DNA from: Streptomyces albidus (ex Kaewkla and Franco 2022)
GTDB lineage: Bacteria > Actinomycetota > Actinomycetes > Streptomycetales > Streptomycetaceae
Assembly (NCBI RefSeq): GCF_013870515.1
Contig: NZ_JACBXA010000038.1
Coordinates: 1-34,020 of the forward strand
Length of the DNA: 34,020 nt
Reading direction: 5' to 3'
A program made the translations under genes and the position numbers. Below the pieces are notes generated by a model that saw only the letters and a program-made list of their open reading frames with translations, was not told the DNA's origin and did no database searches. Positions 1 through 6,882 of the stretch are shown piece after piece (position 1 is the stretch's first letter; each line of letters begins with the position of its first letter).

Positions 1-807
1 TCGGCCTCCACCACCTCGCGCAGCAGCTCAGCGGCCCGCGGCGACAGCTCACCGCTCATCGCACCGGGCTTCCAGTCCGCCGCTCTCACCACCGCGCTCG
101 CGTTGGTGCTGGCCGGCGCCGCGCCCCTGGGCAGCGTTCCCCTCGCTCTCGGCGTCGCGCTGCTTCAGGCCGTGACCGCCGCCGGCTGGTTCCGGCTGAA
201 CGGCATGTGGCCCGCCCGGCAGGGAATCGCGCTCGCCTTCCTCGCGGGCCTGGCGACCGACGCGGGCCTGCTGCTGGCGGACGACGCCGACACCCCCGCC
301 GTACTGATCGGCGTCCTCGGTGTGTGGTGCCTGCTCACCCTCACGCTCCACCTGCGCAACCACTCCGGCCCCGACGAGCGGCTCTACGCCCTGACGGCCG
401 CCTTCACCGCCACCGCCCTCACGGTCGTCGCGGCGGGCTTCCTCGCCTCGCTCGACGTGGCGACGGCGGACGCCGTGACGGTCGGTGCGGCCGCGGTGGC
501 CGTCGCCACGCTCGCCCGTACGCTGCCGCTGCCACCGTTCGTCTCACCCTGCGTCGCGCTGCTGGCCGCCGCGGGAGCGGGCGTGGCGATCGGGCAGCTC
601 ACCGCGCTCGGTGGCGCCGCCGCGTCGACGGCGCCGACGGCTGCCGGCGGACTCCTCGGCCTGGCAACCGGCGGATGCGCACTCATCGGTCTGAGGGTCG
701 CGAGCTACGACTATCCGTCGCGCTTCGTCCACATGACAGCGGGCGTGGCACTGCCTCTGGCCCTCGCGGCACCGGCCGTCTACCTGTTCGGCAGAGCCGT
801 CGTCTGA
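1..807 (+). CDS. integral membrane protein, 5' end outside window
   Basis: The reading frame is open from the first base, so the gene probably starts upstream. The first ~25 residues are rich in Ser, Thr, Ala and Arg and look like a disordered cytoplasmic tail. After them come about seven hydrophobic segments separated by short loops (for example around Gly-Met-Trp-Pro and His-Leu-Arg-Asn), ending in a hydrophobic helix and a very short tail. No catalytic motif is visible. The only start codons in the window, TTG at 103 and GTG at 106, lie inside the first hydrophobic segment, which argues against an internal start. I do not recognise the family beyond a conserved-looking streptomycete membrane protein. 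The next gene begins 118 bases downstream on the same strand. Confidence 0.7.
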   Translation, partial: SASTTSRSSSAARGDSSPLIAPGFQSAALTTALALVLAGAAPLGSVPLALGVALLQAVTAAGWFRLNGMWPARQGIALAFLAGLATDAGLLLADDADTPAVLIGVLGVWCLLTLTLHLRNHSGPDERLYALTAAFTATALTVVAAGFLASLDVATADAVTVGAAAVAVATLARTLPLPPFVSPCVALLAAAGAGVAIGQLTALGGAAASTAPTAAGGLLGLATGGCALIGLRVASYDYPSRFVHMTAGVALPLALAAPAVYLFGRAVV

Positions 808-925
808 CAGGCGCTCACGTTAGGCTCGCCGCAGGCCGGCGGCCCGTAGAACCGTCGGGCCCCGCAGTGCGTCGGATCAGTATGTCGGACAGTCAGAGAC
901 CGCCAGAGCATGGGGGAGATCGCAG

Positions 926-1639
926 ATGCGCGCACTACGCAGAGGGCTCATCGTCCTCTTCGTCCTCGCGGTGCTGTTCGTCGCCGCCGACCGTCTCGCG
1001 GTCACGCTGGTCGAGGGCGAAGCAGCCGAGAAGATCAAGAACGCGAAGGGTGTGCCCTCCACCGCCGAGACCTCCGTCGACATCAAGGGCTTCCCCTTCC
1101 TGACCCAGGTCGTCGGCAGGGAGCTCGACGAGGTCGACGCCGAGCTGACGGGGATGAAGACCCAGGCGGCGGACGGCGGCGATCTGACGGTCACCCGGGT
1201 CGACGCGCAGCTGAAGGACGTCCGCATCAACAGGGACTACGACGGCGCCGTCGCCGACGAGGCAACGGGCTCCGCCTTCGTGACGTACAAGGACCTGACG
1301 GGCGCCGCCCCTGACGGCGTGCGCGTGAACTGGGGCGGCAAGGACGACAAGGGCAAGGGCCGGGTGAAGGTGACCGCCGGTATCTCCCTGCTGGGCCAGA
1401 AGTTCGAGCGAAGCGTCACCAGCACCGTCAGCCTCTCCAGGAACGACACCGTGAAGCTGCACGCCGACGAGGTGCCCGGCGGCGACATCCCCGGCCTCGA
1501 GGACACGATCCGAGAGAGGATCGACTTCGCGCGGAAGATAGCGGGACTGCCTCCGGGGCTGGAGCTGGACAGGGTCGAAGCCACGAAGAAGGGCATCGAG
1601 CTGTCCGTACGCGGCAAGGACGTCAAGCTCGGGAACTGA
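926..1639 (+). CDS. LmeA-like (DUF2993) exported lipid-binding protein
   Basis: A 237-residue protein with an N-terminal signal anchor (two Arg clusters, then a hydrophobic stretch at about residues 8-24) and an exported beta-rich body with alternating Asp/Lys segments and a Lys-Gly-Phe-Pro-Phe-Leu motif near residue 55. This is the layout of DUF2993/LmeA proteins, which in mycobacteria bind phospholipid at the cell envelope and affect lipoglycan synthesis; that role is known for the family and inferred here. The ATG start at 926 follows a good ribosome site (GGGGGAG at 912-918). A perfect 11-bp hairpin lies 38 bases after the stop, so this is probably a single-gene transcript or the end of one. 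Confidence 0.8.
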   Translation: MRALRRGLIVLFVLAVLFVAADRLAVTLVEGEAAEKIKNAKGVPSTAETSVDIKGFPFLTQVVGRELDEVDAELTGMKTQAADGGDLTVTRVDAQLKDVRINRDYDGAVADEATGSAFVTYKDLTGAAPDGVRVNWGGKDDKGKGRVKVTAGISLLGQKFERSVTSTVSLSRNDTVKLHADEVPGGDIPGLEDTIRERIDFARKIAGLPPGLELDRVEATKKGIELSVRGKDVKLGN

Positions 1640-1677
1640 GCACCCGCCCGGCCGCGCACCCCGGGCATCACGCTGGA

Positions 1678-1710
1678 ACGCCGCCGTCCCGGTCCACGAG
1701 ACGGCGGCGT
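1678..1710 (+). terminator. hairpin after the LmeA-like gene
   Basis: Perfect 11-bp inverted repeat ACGCCGCCGTC (1678-1688) and GACGGCGGCGT (1700-1710) with an 11-base loop. It lacks a T-tract, as is common for streptomycete terminators. It separates the membrane/envelope genes from the sulfur block. Confidence 0.6.
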
Positions 1711-1783
1711 CCGGGACCCAGGCAGAACCGCCTTCGGACACCCCCGCGACCACGCCGGAGCGAGCTCGCCGGAGCCCCGAATC

Positions 1784-1816
1784 CCATATTGCGGTCCCTG
1801 TCGTCTCACAATATGG
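1784..1816. promoter_or_regulatory. perfect inverted repeat, candidate operator of the sulfur block
   Basis: CCATATTG at 1784-1791 is matched exactly by CAATATGG at 1809-1816, a 17-base spacer. The A/T-rich arms stand out in very GC-rich DNA. The repeat is centred about 60 bases before the predicted transcription start of the leader peptide and just upstream of its -35 box, the usual place for an activator of the promoter. I do not know the regulator; a sulfur- or cysteine-responsive one is a guess from context. Confidence 0.55.
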
Positions 1817-1823
1817 ATCTGCG

Positions 1824-1860
1824 GTGACACAGGGCACCCACCGTCCTTACGATCGACACC
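1824..1860 (+). promoter_or_regulatory. promoter of the leader peptide, leaderless start
   Basis: GTGACA at 1824-1829 matches five of six bases of the TTGACA consensus. An 18-base spacer leads to TACGAT at 1848-1853, a good housekeeping -10 box. The expected transcription start, seven bases further, is the A of the leader-peptide ATG at 1861, so the transcript would begin with the start codon. Confidence 0.6.
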
Positions 1861-1944
1861 ATGAAGCGACAGGCGGACCTCACGAAGCGACGTGCAGTCG
1901 ACTTGTGCCGCGTCGCAGCGATGCTCTGTCGCACTTCCTCCTGA
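1861..1944 (+). CDS. cysteine-containing leader peptide, 27 residues
   Basis: This short ORF reads MKRQADLTKRRAVDL followed by CRVAAMLCRTSS. It carries Cys codons at 16 and 23 and ends 202 bases before the rhodanese gene. It resembles the small Arg/Cys putative leader peptides annotated upstream of sulfur-assimilation genes in actinomycetes, some of which act by ribosome stalling when cysteinyl-tRNA is scarce. The start sits where the promoter predicts transcription to begin. The stop codon is inside a possible stem, GAGGCT (1943-1948) with AGCCTC (1971-1976). Further downstream is a perfect 12-base palindrome at 2041-2052. These fit an attenuation device acting on the downstream gene, but the mechanism is inference. 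Confidence 0.65.
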   Translation: MKRQADLTKRRAVDLCRVAAMLCRTSS

Positions 1945-2146
1945 GGCTGCCGCCCGCACGCCCCCGTCTGAGCCTCTCAGCAGCTCAGCGACCGCGCGGC
2001 CGCACCTCATCAGCCCGCCGACATCCCGGCTTTCGCGCTGCACGGCGCCGTGTGCGCGTGTGCCTGACGGCCCCCGTTTGTACGTGCGCACCCGATCCGC
2101 CCCGTACGCACCAGCTCATCACCAACACGCCTCGGAGGAGAAACTC

Positions 2147-2986
2147 ATGAGCCGTAGTGACGTCCTCGTAGACGCCGACTGGGTCCAGGACCGCATCGAC
2201 GACCCCAAGACGGTCATCGTCGAGGTCGACGAGGACACCTCGGCCTACGACAAGAACCACATCAAGAACGCCGTACGGATCGACTGGAAGCAGGACCTCC
2301 AGGACCCGGTGCGCCGTGACTTCGTCGACCAGGAGGGCTTCGAGCAGCTTCTCTCCGCCAAGGGGATCGGCAACGACGACACGGTCGTGCTCTACGGCGG
2401 CAACAACAACTGGTTCGCCGCCTACGCCTACTGGTACTTCAAGCTCTACGGCCACCAGGACGTGAAGCTGCTCGACGGCGGCCGCAAGAAGTGGGAGCTG
2501 GACTCCCGCGACCTGGTCGAAGAGGTGCCCAGCCGCCCGCAGACCAGCTACAAGGCCAAGCCGCAGGACACCTCGATCCGCGCCTTCCGCGACGAGGTCG
2601 TCGACGCGATCGGCACCAAGAACCTGGTGGACGTCCGCTCGCCCGACGAGTTCAGCGGCAAGCTGCTCGCACCGGCCCACCTTCCGCAGGAGCAGTCCCA
2701 GCGTCCTGGCCACGTGCCGAGCGCCCGGAACATCCCGTGGTCGAAGTCGGCCAACGACGACGGCACCTTCAAGTCGGACGACGAGCTGAAGGAGCTGTAC
2801 GAGGGCGAAGGCGTCGACCTGGGCAAGGACACCATCGCCTACTGCCGCATCGGTGAGCGCTCCGCTCACAGCTGGTTCGTCCTGCACGAGCTGCTGGGCC
2901 AGCCGAACGTCAAGAACTACGACGGCTCCTGGACCGAGTACGGCTCGCTCGTCGGCGTTCCCGTCGCCGTCGGCACCGAAGGCTGA
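2147..2986 (+). CDS. thiosulfate sulfurtransferase (two-domain rhodanese)
   Basis: A 279-residue cytosolic protein with tandem rhodanese domains (about residues 5-125 and 150-270). The C-terminal domain carries the active-site loop CRIGERS with the persulfide-carrying Cys at residue 233; the CRxGxR[ST] loop is typical of thiosulfate:cyanide sulfurtransferases. The N-terminal domain has the usual inactive equivalent. It transfers sulfane sulfur to thiol acceptors and is similar in layout to mycobacterial CysA2. The ATG is preceded by a strong ribosome site (GGAGGAG at 2134-2140). The DUF1416 gene follows after 76 bases, the arrangement of cysA2-sseC2 in mycobacteria. The Cys leader peptide upstream suggests cysteine-responsive control. 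Confidence 0.92.
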   Translation: MSRSDVLVDADWVQDRIDDPKTVIVEVDEDTSAYDKNHIKNAVRIDWKQDLQDPVRRDFVDQEGFEQLLSAKGIGNDDTVVLYGGNNNWFAAYAYWYFKLYGHQDVKLLDGGRKKWELDSRDLVEEVPSRPQTSYKAKPQDTSIRAFRDEVVDAIGTKNLVDVRSPDEFSGKLLAPAHLPQEQSQRPGHVPSARNIPWSKSANDDGTFKSDDELKELYEGEGVDLGKDTIAYCRIGERSAHSWFVLHELLGQPNVKNYDGSWTEYGSLVGVPVAVGTEG

Positions 2987-3062
2987 CCGACTCCTTCCCC
3001 CTCGGCCCTTCGGGCCTGGGCGGGGCCCCGAGCACGCACCGAAGAGAACCGAAGGGAAAACC

Positions 3063-3350
3063 ATGTGCGGAGCCAAGGCAGGCGGCCCTGACGCCTCCAC
3101 GATCAAGCCCGGCGAGACGACGATCCAGGGCAACGTGACCCGCGGCGGCGAGCCCGTCACCGGTTACGTGCGACTCCTGGACTCCACCGGTGAGTTCACC
3201 GCGGAGGTCCCCACCTCCGCGACCGGCCAGTTCCGCTTCTACGCGGCCGAGGGCACCTGGACCGTACGCGCCCTGGTGCCGGGCGGCACGGCGGACCGTA
3301 CGGTCGTCGCACAGGACGGAGGCCTCTCGGAGGTCGCCATCGCGGTGTGA
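3063..3350 (+). CDS. sseC: SseC-like DUF1416 protein
   Basis: A 95-residue protein beginning Met-Cys-Gly-Ala-Lys, the conserved N-terminus of the DUF1416/SseC family that accompanies rhodaneses in actinobacteria. The rest is a small beta sandwich resembling a carboxypeptidase-regulatory (transthyretin-like) fold: GNVTRGGEPVTGYVRLLD, then a GTWTVRALVPGG segment. The biochemical role is not established; pairing with a sulfurtransferase points to sulfur transfer or formation of a sulfated or thiolated product. The ATG has a GAAGGGA site just upstream. A strong hairpin at 3420-3451 ends the rhodanese-sseC unit. Confidence 0.88.
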   Translation: MCGAKAGGPDASTIKPGETTIQGNVTRGGEPVTGYVRLLDSTGEFTAEVPTSATGQFRFYAAEGTWTVRALVPGGTADRTVVAQDGGLSEVAIAV

Positions 3351-3419
3351 GCTGCGTGTGAGGCGTCCGCGCGACGCACAACGTGACGTCCGGCGCCGTG
3401 CGCCGGCGTACAGGTGAGG

Positions 3420-3455
3420 GAGCCGTTCCCCGGGTGACCGGGGGACGGCTCTTTC
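3420..3455 (+). terminator. intrinsic terminator after sseC
   Basis: Arms GAGCCGTTCCCCGG (3420-3433) and CCGGGGGACGGCTC (3438-3451) pair over 14 bp with one G-T wobble and a 4-base loop, followed by CTTTC. This is one of the clearest intrinsic terminators in the window and isolates the sulfur operon from the DsrE-like gene. Confidence 0.8.
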
Positions 3456-3485
3456 GTGTGTGCTCCGCGGCATACGCTTGCGCTC

Positions 3486-3854
3486 ATGGCAGCAACCAAG
3501 AAGCTCGTGATCAAGGTGACGGCCGGTGCGGACGCCCCGGAGCGCTGTTCGCAGGCGTTCACCGTGGCGGCGGTGGCCGCGGCGAGCGGCGTCGAGATCT
3601 CTCTCTGGCTCACGGGGGAATCGGCGTGGTTCGCGCTGCCCGGCCGTGCCGCGGAGTTCGAACTGCCGCATGCCGCGCCGCTGCCCGAGCTGATCTCGGG
3701 CATCCAGTCCGCCGGCCGGATCACTCTGTGCACGCAGTGCGCGGCACGCCGCGGCATCGAGGAGAAGGACGTCCTGGAGGACGTGCGGATCGCAGGCGCC
3801 CAGGTCTTCGTCAGCGAGATCATGGGCGACGGCGTGCAGGCGCTCGTCTACTGA
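3486..3854 (+). CDS. DsrE-like sulfur-relay family protein
   Basis: A 122-residue small alpha/beta protein: an opening beta strand (KKLVIKVTAGADAPE), a helix with one Cys, a strand-loop with GVEISLWLTG, and a C-terminal CTQCAARRGI segment with two Cys in CxxC spacing. This matches DsrE/DsrF-like proteins, which bind or pass sulfane sulfur through Cys residues; the CxxC may instead hold a metal. It lies next to the rhodanese block, supporting a sulfur role. No ribosome site precedes ATG 3486, but TACGCT at 3473-3478 is a plausible -10 box placing the RNA start at the ATG, so it is probably leaderless and transcribed separately after the terminator. Confidence 0.75.
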   Translation: MAATKKLVIKVTAGADAPERCSQAFTVAAVAAASGVEISLWLTGESAWFALPGRAAEFELPHAAPLPELISGIQSAGRITLCTQCAARRGIEEKDVLEDVRIAGAQVFVSEIMGDGVQALVY

Positions 3855-3963
3855 ACGGCCCGGCGCCCCGTCCACAGGCCGTGTACGACGCCTCTGTGGC
3901 CGCCGACTAGAATCGGACCCGTACGTCAACAGCACACTTCGGCACATCCAAGGAGCACACCCC

Positions 3964-4065
3964 GTGCTTGAGGCATTCTTCACCGCACTGATGGTCCTGG
4001 TCTGCGTGGGCACCGCGGCCTTCGCCGGTCTCACACTCAAGAAGCTCTACCAGGGTCAGCGCTGA
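3964..4065 (+). CDS. 33-residue single-span membrane peptide
   Basis: A short gene starting at GTG 3964 with AGGAG at 3951-3955, a good spacing. The product is an acidic N-terminus (Leu-Glu-Ala-Phe), one hydrophobic helix of about 20 residues (LMVLVCVGTAAFAGL) and a basic C-terminus ending KKLYQGQR. This is a typical small bitopic membrane protein with a cytoplasmic positive tail. TAGAAT at 3908-3913 is a possible -10 box. Function unknown; small membrane peptides often modulate a partner membrane complex. The nitrobindin-like gene follows after 70 bases on the same strand. Confidence 0.7.
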   Translation: MLEAFFTALMVLVCVGTAAFAGLTLKKLYQGQR

Positions 4066-4135
4066 CCACGGCCTTCGCGCCCGGTCCGCTCCGCGCCCCT
4101 CCTCTTCCGGCTCCCTACAGATCGTCTGAGTCCTC

Positions 4136-4714
4136 ATGATCGAGATCCCGTCCGACCTGCACCCGGACCTCGTCCCGCTCGCCTTCCTGCTCGGCAACTG
4201 GCAGGGCGCGGGCGTCGCCGCCCTCGACGGCGACGACGGCCCCGGCACCGACAAGTGCAACTTCGGGCAGGAGGTCACCTTCACTCACGACGGGCGCGAC
4301 TTCCTCGAGTACGTCTCGCACACCTGGCAGCTCGACGAGGAAGGCAACAAGGTCCGGCCTCTGGAGAGCGAGACCGGGTTCTGGCGGATCGACTCCGAGC
4401 GCAAGGTCGAGGTCGTCATGATCCGCGACCAGGGCGTGGCCGAGGTCTGGTACGGCGAGATGGCCGACCAGAAGCCGCAGATCGACCTCGCCACGGACGC
4501 CATCGCCCGTACGCCTTCGGCCGCCGAGTACAGCGGGGGCAAGCGGCTGTACGGATACGTCAAGAGCGACTTGATGTGGGTCGGTGAGCGCGCAGCTCCG
4601 GGAGTGCCGCTGCACCCGTACATGTCGGCCCACCTGAAGAAGTCGGTCGACCCGAGGGAATGGGCGAAGGACCTGGGCGATCTGCCCGACGACGGCATCG
4701 CCTTCTTCCGCTGA
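4136..4714 (+). CDS. nitrobindin-like (FABP-fold) protein
   Basis: A 192-residue beta-barrel protein opening with PDLVPLAFLLGNWQGAG, whose GxWxGxG is the nitrobindin/DUF1794 signature. The C-terminal region contains the His-rich HPYMSAHLKK segment expected to supply the haem ligand. Family members bind ferric b haem in a lipocalin-like barrel and isomerise peroxynitrite or bind NO; the mycobacterial relative is Rv0813c, located beside cysA2-sseC2 as here. The ATG at 4136 has no clear ribosome site. The nur gene begins 22 bases after the stop. Confidence 0.85.
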   Translation: MIEIPSDLHPDLVPLAFLLGNWQGAGVAALDGDDGPGTDKCNFGQEVTFTHDGRDFLEYVSHTWQLDEEGNKVRPLESETGFWRIDSERKVEVVMIRDQGVAEVWYGEMADQKPQIDLATDAIARTPSAAEYSGGKRLYGYVKSDLMWVGERAAPGVPLHPYMSAHLKKSVDPREWAKDLGDLPDDGIAFFR

Positions 4715-4736
4715 GCGACGGTTCTACACTGGCGGA

Positions 4737-5243
4737 GTGGTGAGCACGGACTGGCAGAGCGACCTCCGAGCGCGCGGATACAGGCTGACTCCGCAGCGCC
4801 AGCTCGTCCTGGAAGCCGTCGACAAGCTCGAGCACTCCACACCGGACGAGATCCTCGCCGAGGTCAGGCGCACGGCGGGCGGCGTCAACATCTCCACCGT
4901 GTACCGCACGCTGGAGCTGCTGGAGGAGCTCGGCCTCGTCTCGCACGCACACCTCGGCCACGGCGCCCCGACCTACCACCTCGCCGACCGTCATCACCAC
5001 ATGCACCTGGTCTGCCGGGACTGCACCGAGGTGATCGAGGCCGATCTGGCGGTGGCCGCCCCGTTCGCCGACAGCCTCCGCGAGGCGTTCGGCTTCGACA
5101 CCGACATGAAGCACTTCGCCATCTTCGGGCGCTGTGCGGAATGCTCCGCGCGGCAGCCCGAGCAGTCCGCGCCGGCGACTGACGACGCGGCCTCCGGGCC
5201 CAACGGGGAGCAGGCCTCGAAGAGCGCCCGAGAGGCGTCGTAG
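4737..5243 (+). CDS. nur: nickel-responsive Fur-family regulator Nur
   Basis: A 168-residue Fur-family repressor: winged-helix domain at residues 1-80 with ISTVYRTLELLEELGLV as recognition helix, dimerisation domain after. With the GTG at 4737 as residue 1, His33, His70, His72, His86, His88, His90 and His126 all fall where the S. coelicolor Nur structure has its Ni-site and M-site ligands. CRDC and CAEC pairs are also present. Nur represses nickel uptake and the iron superoxide dismutase when nickel is plentiful. TACACT at 4725-4730 puts the RNA start at the GTG, so translation is probably leaderless. The C-terminal ~25 residues are a disordered extension. No nickel transporter or sod gene lies in this window. 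Confidence 0.92.
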   Translation: MVSTDWQSDLRARGYRLTPQRQLVLEAVDKLEHSTPDEILAEVRRTAGGVNISTVYRTLELLEELGLVSHAHLGHGAPTYHLADRHHHMHLVCRDCTEVIEADLAVAAPFADSLREAFGFDTDMKHFAIFGRCAECSARQPEQSAPATDDAASGPNGEQASKSAREAS

Positions 5244-5252
5244 TCTGGTCGT

Positions 5253-5309
5253 ATGTCCTTCAACAGCCCGATCCGCTGCCTGCTCGTGCTGCCTGGTGGT
5301 GCCGCATGA
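5253..5309 (+). CDS. possible leaderless 18-residue ORF coupled to ygfZ
   Basis: ATG at 5253 opens a short frame, MSFNSPIRCLLVLPGGAA, whose TGA overlaps the ygfZ ATG in the tetranucleotide ATGA at 5306-5309. TAGTCT at 5241-5246 is a fair -10 box placing the RNA start on this ATG. The ygfZ start has no convincing ribosome site, so translation could reach it by re-initiation from this ORF. It may be a genuine small leader or only the way ribosomes are delivered; the peptide itself matches no family I know. Confidence 0.4.
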   Translation: MSFNSPIRCLLVLPGGAA

Positions 5310-6277
5310 ACTCTCCGCTCCTCTCGTTGCCCGGCGCCGTCGCCGCCGAGGGCCAGGACGAAGGTGTCGCCGCGCACTACGGCGACCTCTTCCGTGAGCA
5401 GCGCTCGCTGGCCGCGGGCGCCGGTTTCGTGGATCTGTCCCACCGCGGAGTCGTCGCCGTCTCAGGCGACGACCGGCTGTCGTGGCTGCACCTGCTGCTG
5501 ACCCAGCACGTCAGCGAGCTCCCGCAGGGCCACGCCACGGAGGCGCTGATCCTCTCCGCCAACGGGCACATCGAGCACGCGCTCTACCTCGTCGACGACG
5601 GCGCCACCGTCTGGATGCACACCGAGCCCGGCTCGCAGGACGCTCTCATCGCCTACCTGGAGAGCATGCGGTTCTTCTACCGCGTCGAGATCGCGGACCG
5701 CACCGAGGAGTACGCGGTCGTGCACCTCCCCGCCGGCTCCATCGCCGAGGCCCCCGAGGGCACCGTCGTACGCGAGACCGCTCACGGCCGCGACCTCTTC
5801 CTCCCGCGCTCCGGGCTGAAGTCGTTCGCCGACGAGAGTGGTCCCGCCATCGGTCTGCTCGCGTACGAGGCACTGCGCGTCGAGGCGCACCGGCCGCGGC
5901 TGGGGATGGAGACCGACCACCGCACCATCCCGCACGAACTGGGCTGGCTCGGCACCGCAGTTCACCTCGAGAAGGGCTGCTACCGCGGCCAGGAGACGGT
6001 CGCCCGGGTGCACAACCTGGGCAAGCCGCCGCGGCGGCTGGTGTTCCTGCATCTGGACGGAAGCGACGTACGCCTTCCGGTACACGGCGACTCCGTACGG
6101 CTCGCCGAGGACGGCCCCGAAGGGCGCAAGCTCGGCTTCATCACTACCGCCGCCAGGCACCACGAACTCGGGCCGATCGCCCTGGCGTTGATCAAGCGCA
6201 ACGTCCCGGTGGACGCCCCGCTGATCGCGGGCGAGGACGCCACGGCCGCGGCGCAGGAGGTCGTCGTCGCGCCGTGA
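5306..6277 (+). CDS. ygfZ: YgfZ folate-binding protein
   Basis: A 323-residue member of the YgfZ/GcvT family. The signature KGCYRGQETVAR sits near residues 226-237, with the reactive Cys that distinguishes YgfZ from glycine-cleavage T protein. Upstream are the GcvT-like folate-binding strands (VDLSHRGVVAVSGDDRLSWL). YgfZ assists assembly or repair of some Fe-S enzymes, including MiaB-type proteins, using tetrahydrofolate. The start overlaps the small ORF above. The dtd gene converges with only 18 bases between stops. Confidence 0.9.
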   Translation: MNSPLLSLPGAVAAEGQDEGVAAHYGDLFREQRSLAAGAGFVDLSHRGVVAVSGDDRLSWLHLLLTQHVSELPQGHATEALILSANGHIEHALYLVDDGATVWMHTEPGSQDALIAYLESMRFFYRVEIADRTEEYAVVHLPAGSIAEAPEGTVVRETAHGRDLFLPRSGLKSFADESGPAIGLLAYEALRVEAHRPRLGMETDHRTIPHELGWLGTAVHLEKGCYRGQETVARVHNLGKPPRRLVFLHLDGSDVRLPVHGDSVRLAEDGPEGRKLGFITTAARHHELGPIALALIKRNVPVDAPLIAGEDATAAAQEVVVAP

Positions 6278-6295
6278 GGGCGACGCCCCGCCGCG

Positions 6296-6721
6296 TCAGA
6301 CCTCCAGCAGGACCGTGAACGGACCGTCGTTGGTCAACGAGACCTTCATCTCCGCCCCGAACCTGCCGGTCGCCACTTCCGCGCCCAACTCGCGCAGCTG
6401 GGCGACGACTTCGTCCACCAGGGGTTCGGCGACCGGCCCGGGGGCGGCGGCGTTCCAGGTGGGGCGGCGGCCCTTGCGTGCGTCGCCGTAGAGCGTGAAC
6501 TGGCTGATCACGAGCAGCGGGGCGCCCAGGTCGGAGCAGGACTTCTCGCCCTCCAGGATCCGGACCGTCCATAGTTTGCGGGCGAGTTGGGCCGCGGTGG
6601 CCGCGGTGTCGTCGTGCGTGACACCGACCAGCACGCACAGTCCTTGCCCGACGATCTCCCCGACGGTCCGGCCGTCCACGACGACCTCCGCACCGTCCAC
6701 TCTCTGCACCACAGCTCGCAT
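6296..6721 (-). CDS. dtd: D-aminoacyl-tRNA deacylase
   Basis: A 141-residue protein of normal Dtd length, beginning [13 protein letters not shown]. It has both catalytic-pocket motifs: SQFTLYGD (near residue 79) and NDGPFTV at the C-terminus. Dtd hydrolyses D-aminoacyl-tRNAs and glycyl-tRNA(Ala), recycling tRNA in the cytosol. The open frame extends much further upstream, but the conserved N-terminus fixes the start at ATG 6721; ATGs three and four codons upstream are alternatives. It is divergent from rsiG, with 161 bases between start codons. Confidence 0.93.
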   Translation of the reverse strand: MRAVVQRVDGAEVVVDGRTVGEIVGQGLCVLVGVTHDDTAATAAQLARKLWTVRILEGEKSCSDLGAPLLVISQFTLYGDARKGRRPTWNAAAPGPVAEPLVDEVVAQLRELGAEVATGRFGAEMKVSLTNDGPFTVLLEV

Positions 6722-6882
6722 AGCAGCCATCATGCCCTGCCGCTCGGCGATCTGTTCGCATGCTCCGGATGGGTGCGACATCGCTGCGCGGGAGCCCCGC
6801 ACAATGGCACGATGCGCACAGGCGGTACGTACCGCTGCTCTCATCACCAATGCGGCCATAAAGGATGAAGGGGACACCTTCC

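Noticed and set aside
1..59. Minus-strand ATG at 59 opening a plausible short N-terminus running off the window.
   Set aside because: It overlaps the plus-strand frame that continues into the membrane protein, and only 19 codons are visible; not enough to call a gene.
1824..2150. Plus-strand 108-codon frame across the leader region.
   Set aside because: Arg/Pro/His-rich shadow; the short Cys leader in another frame has promoter and context support.
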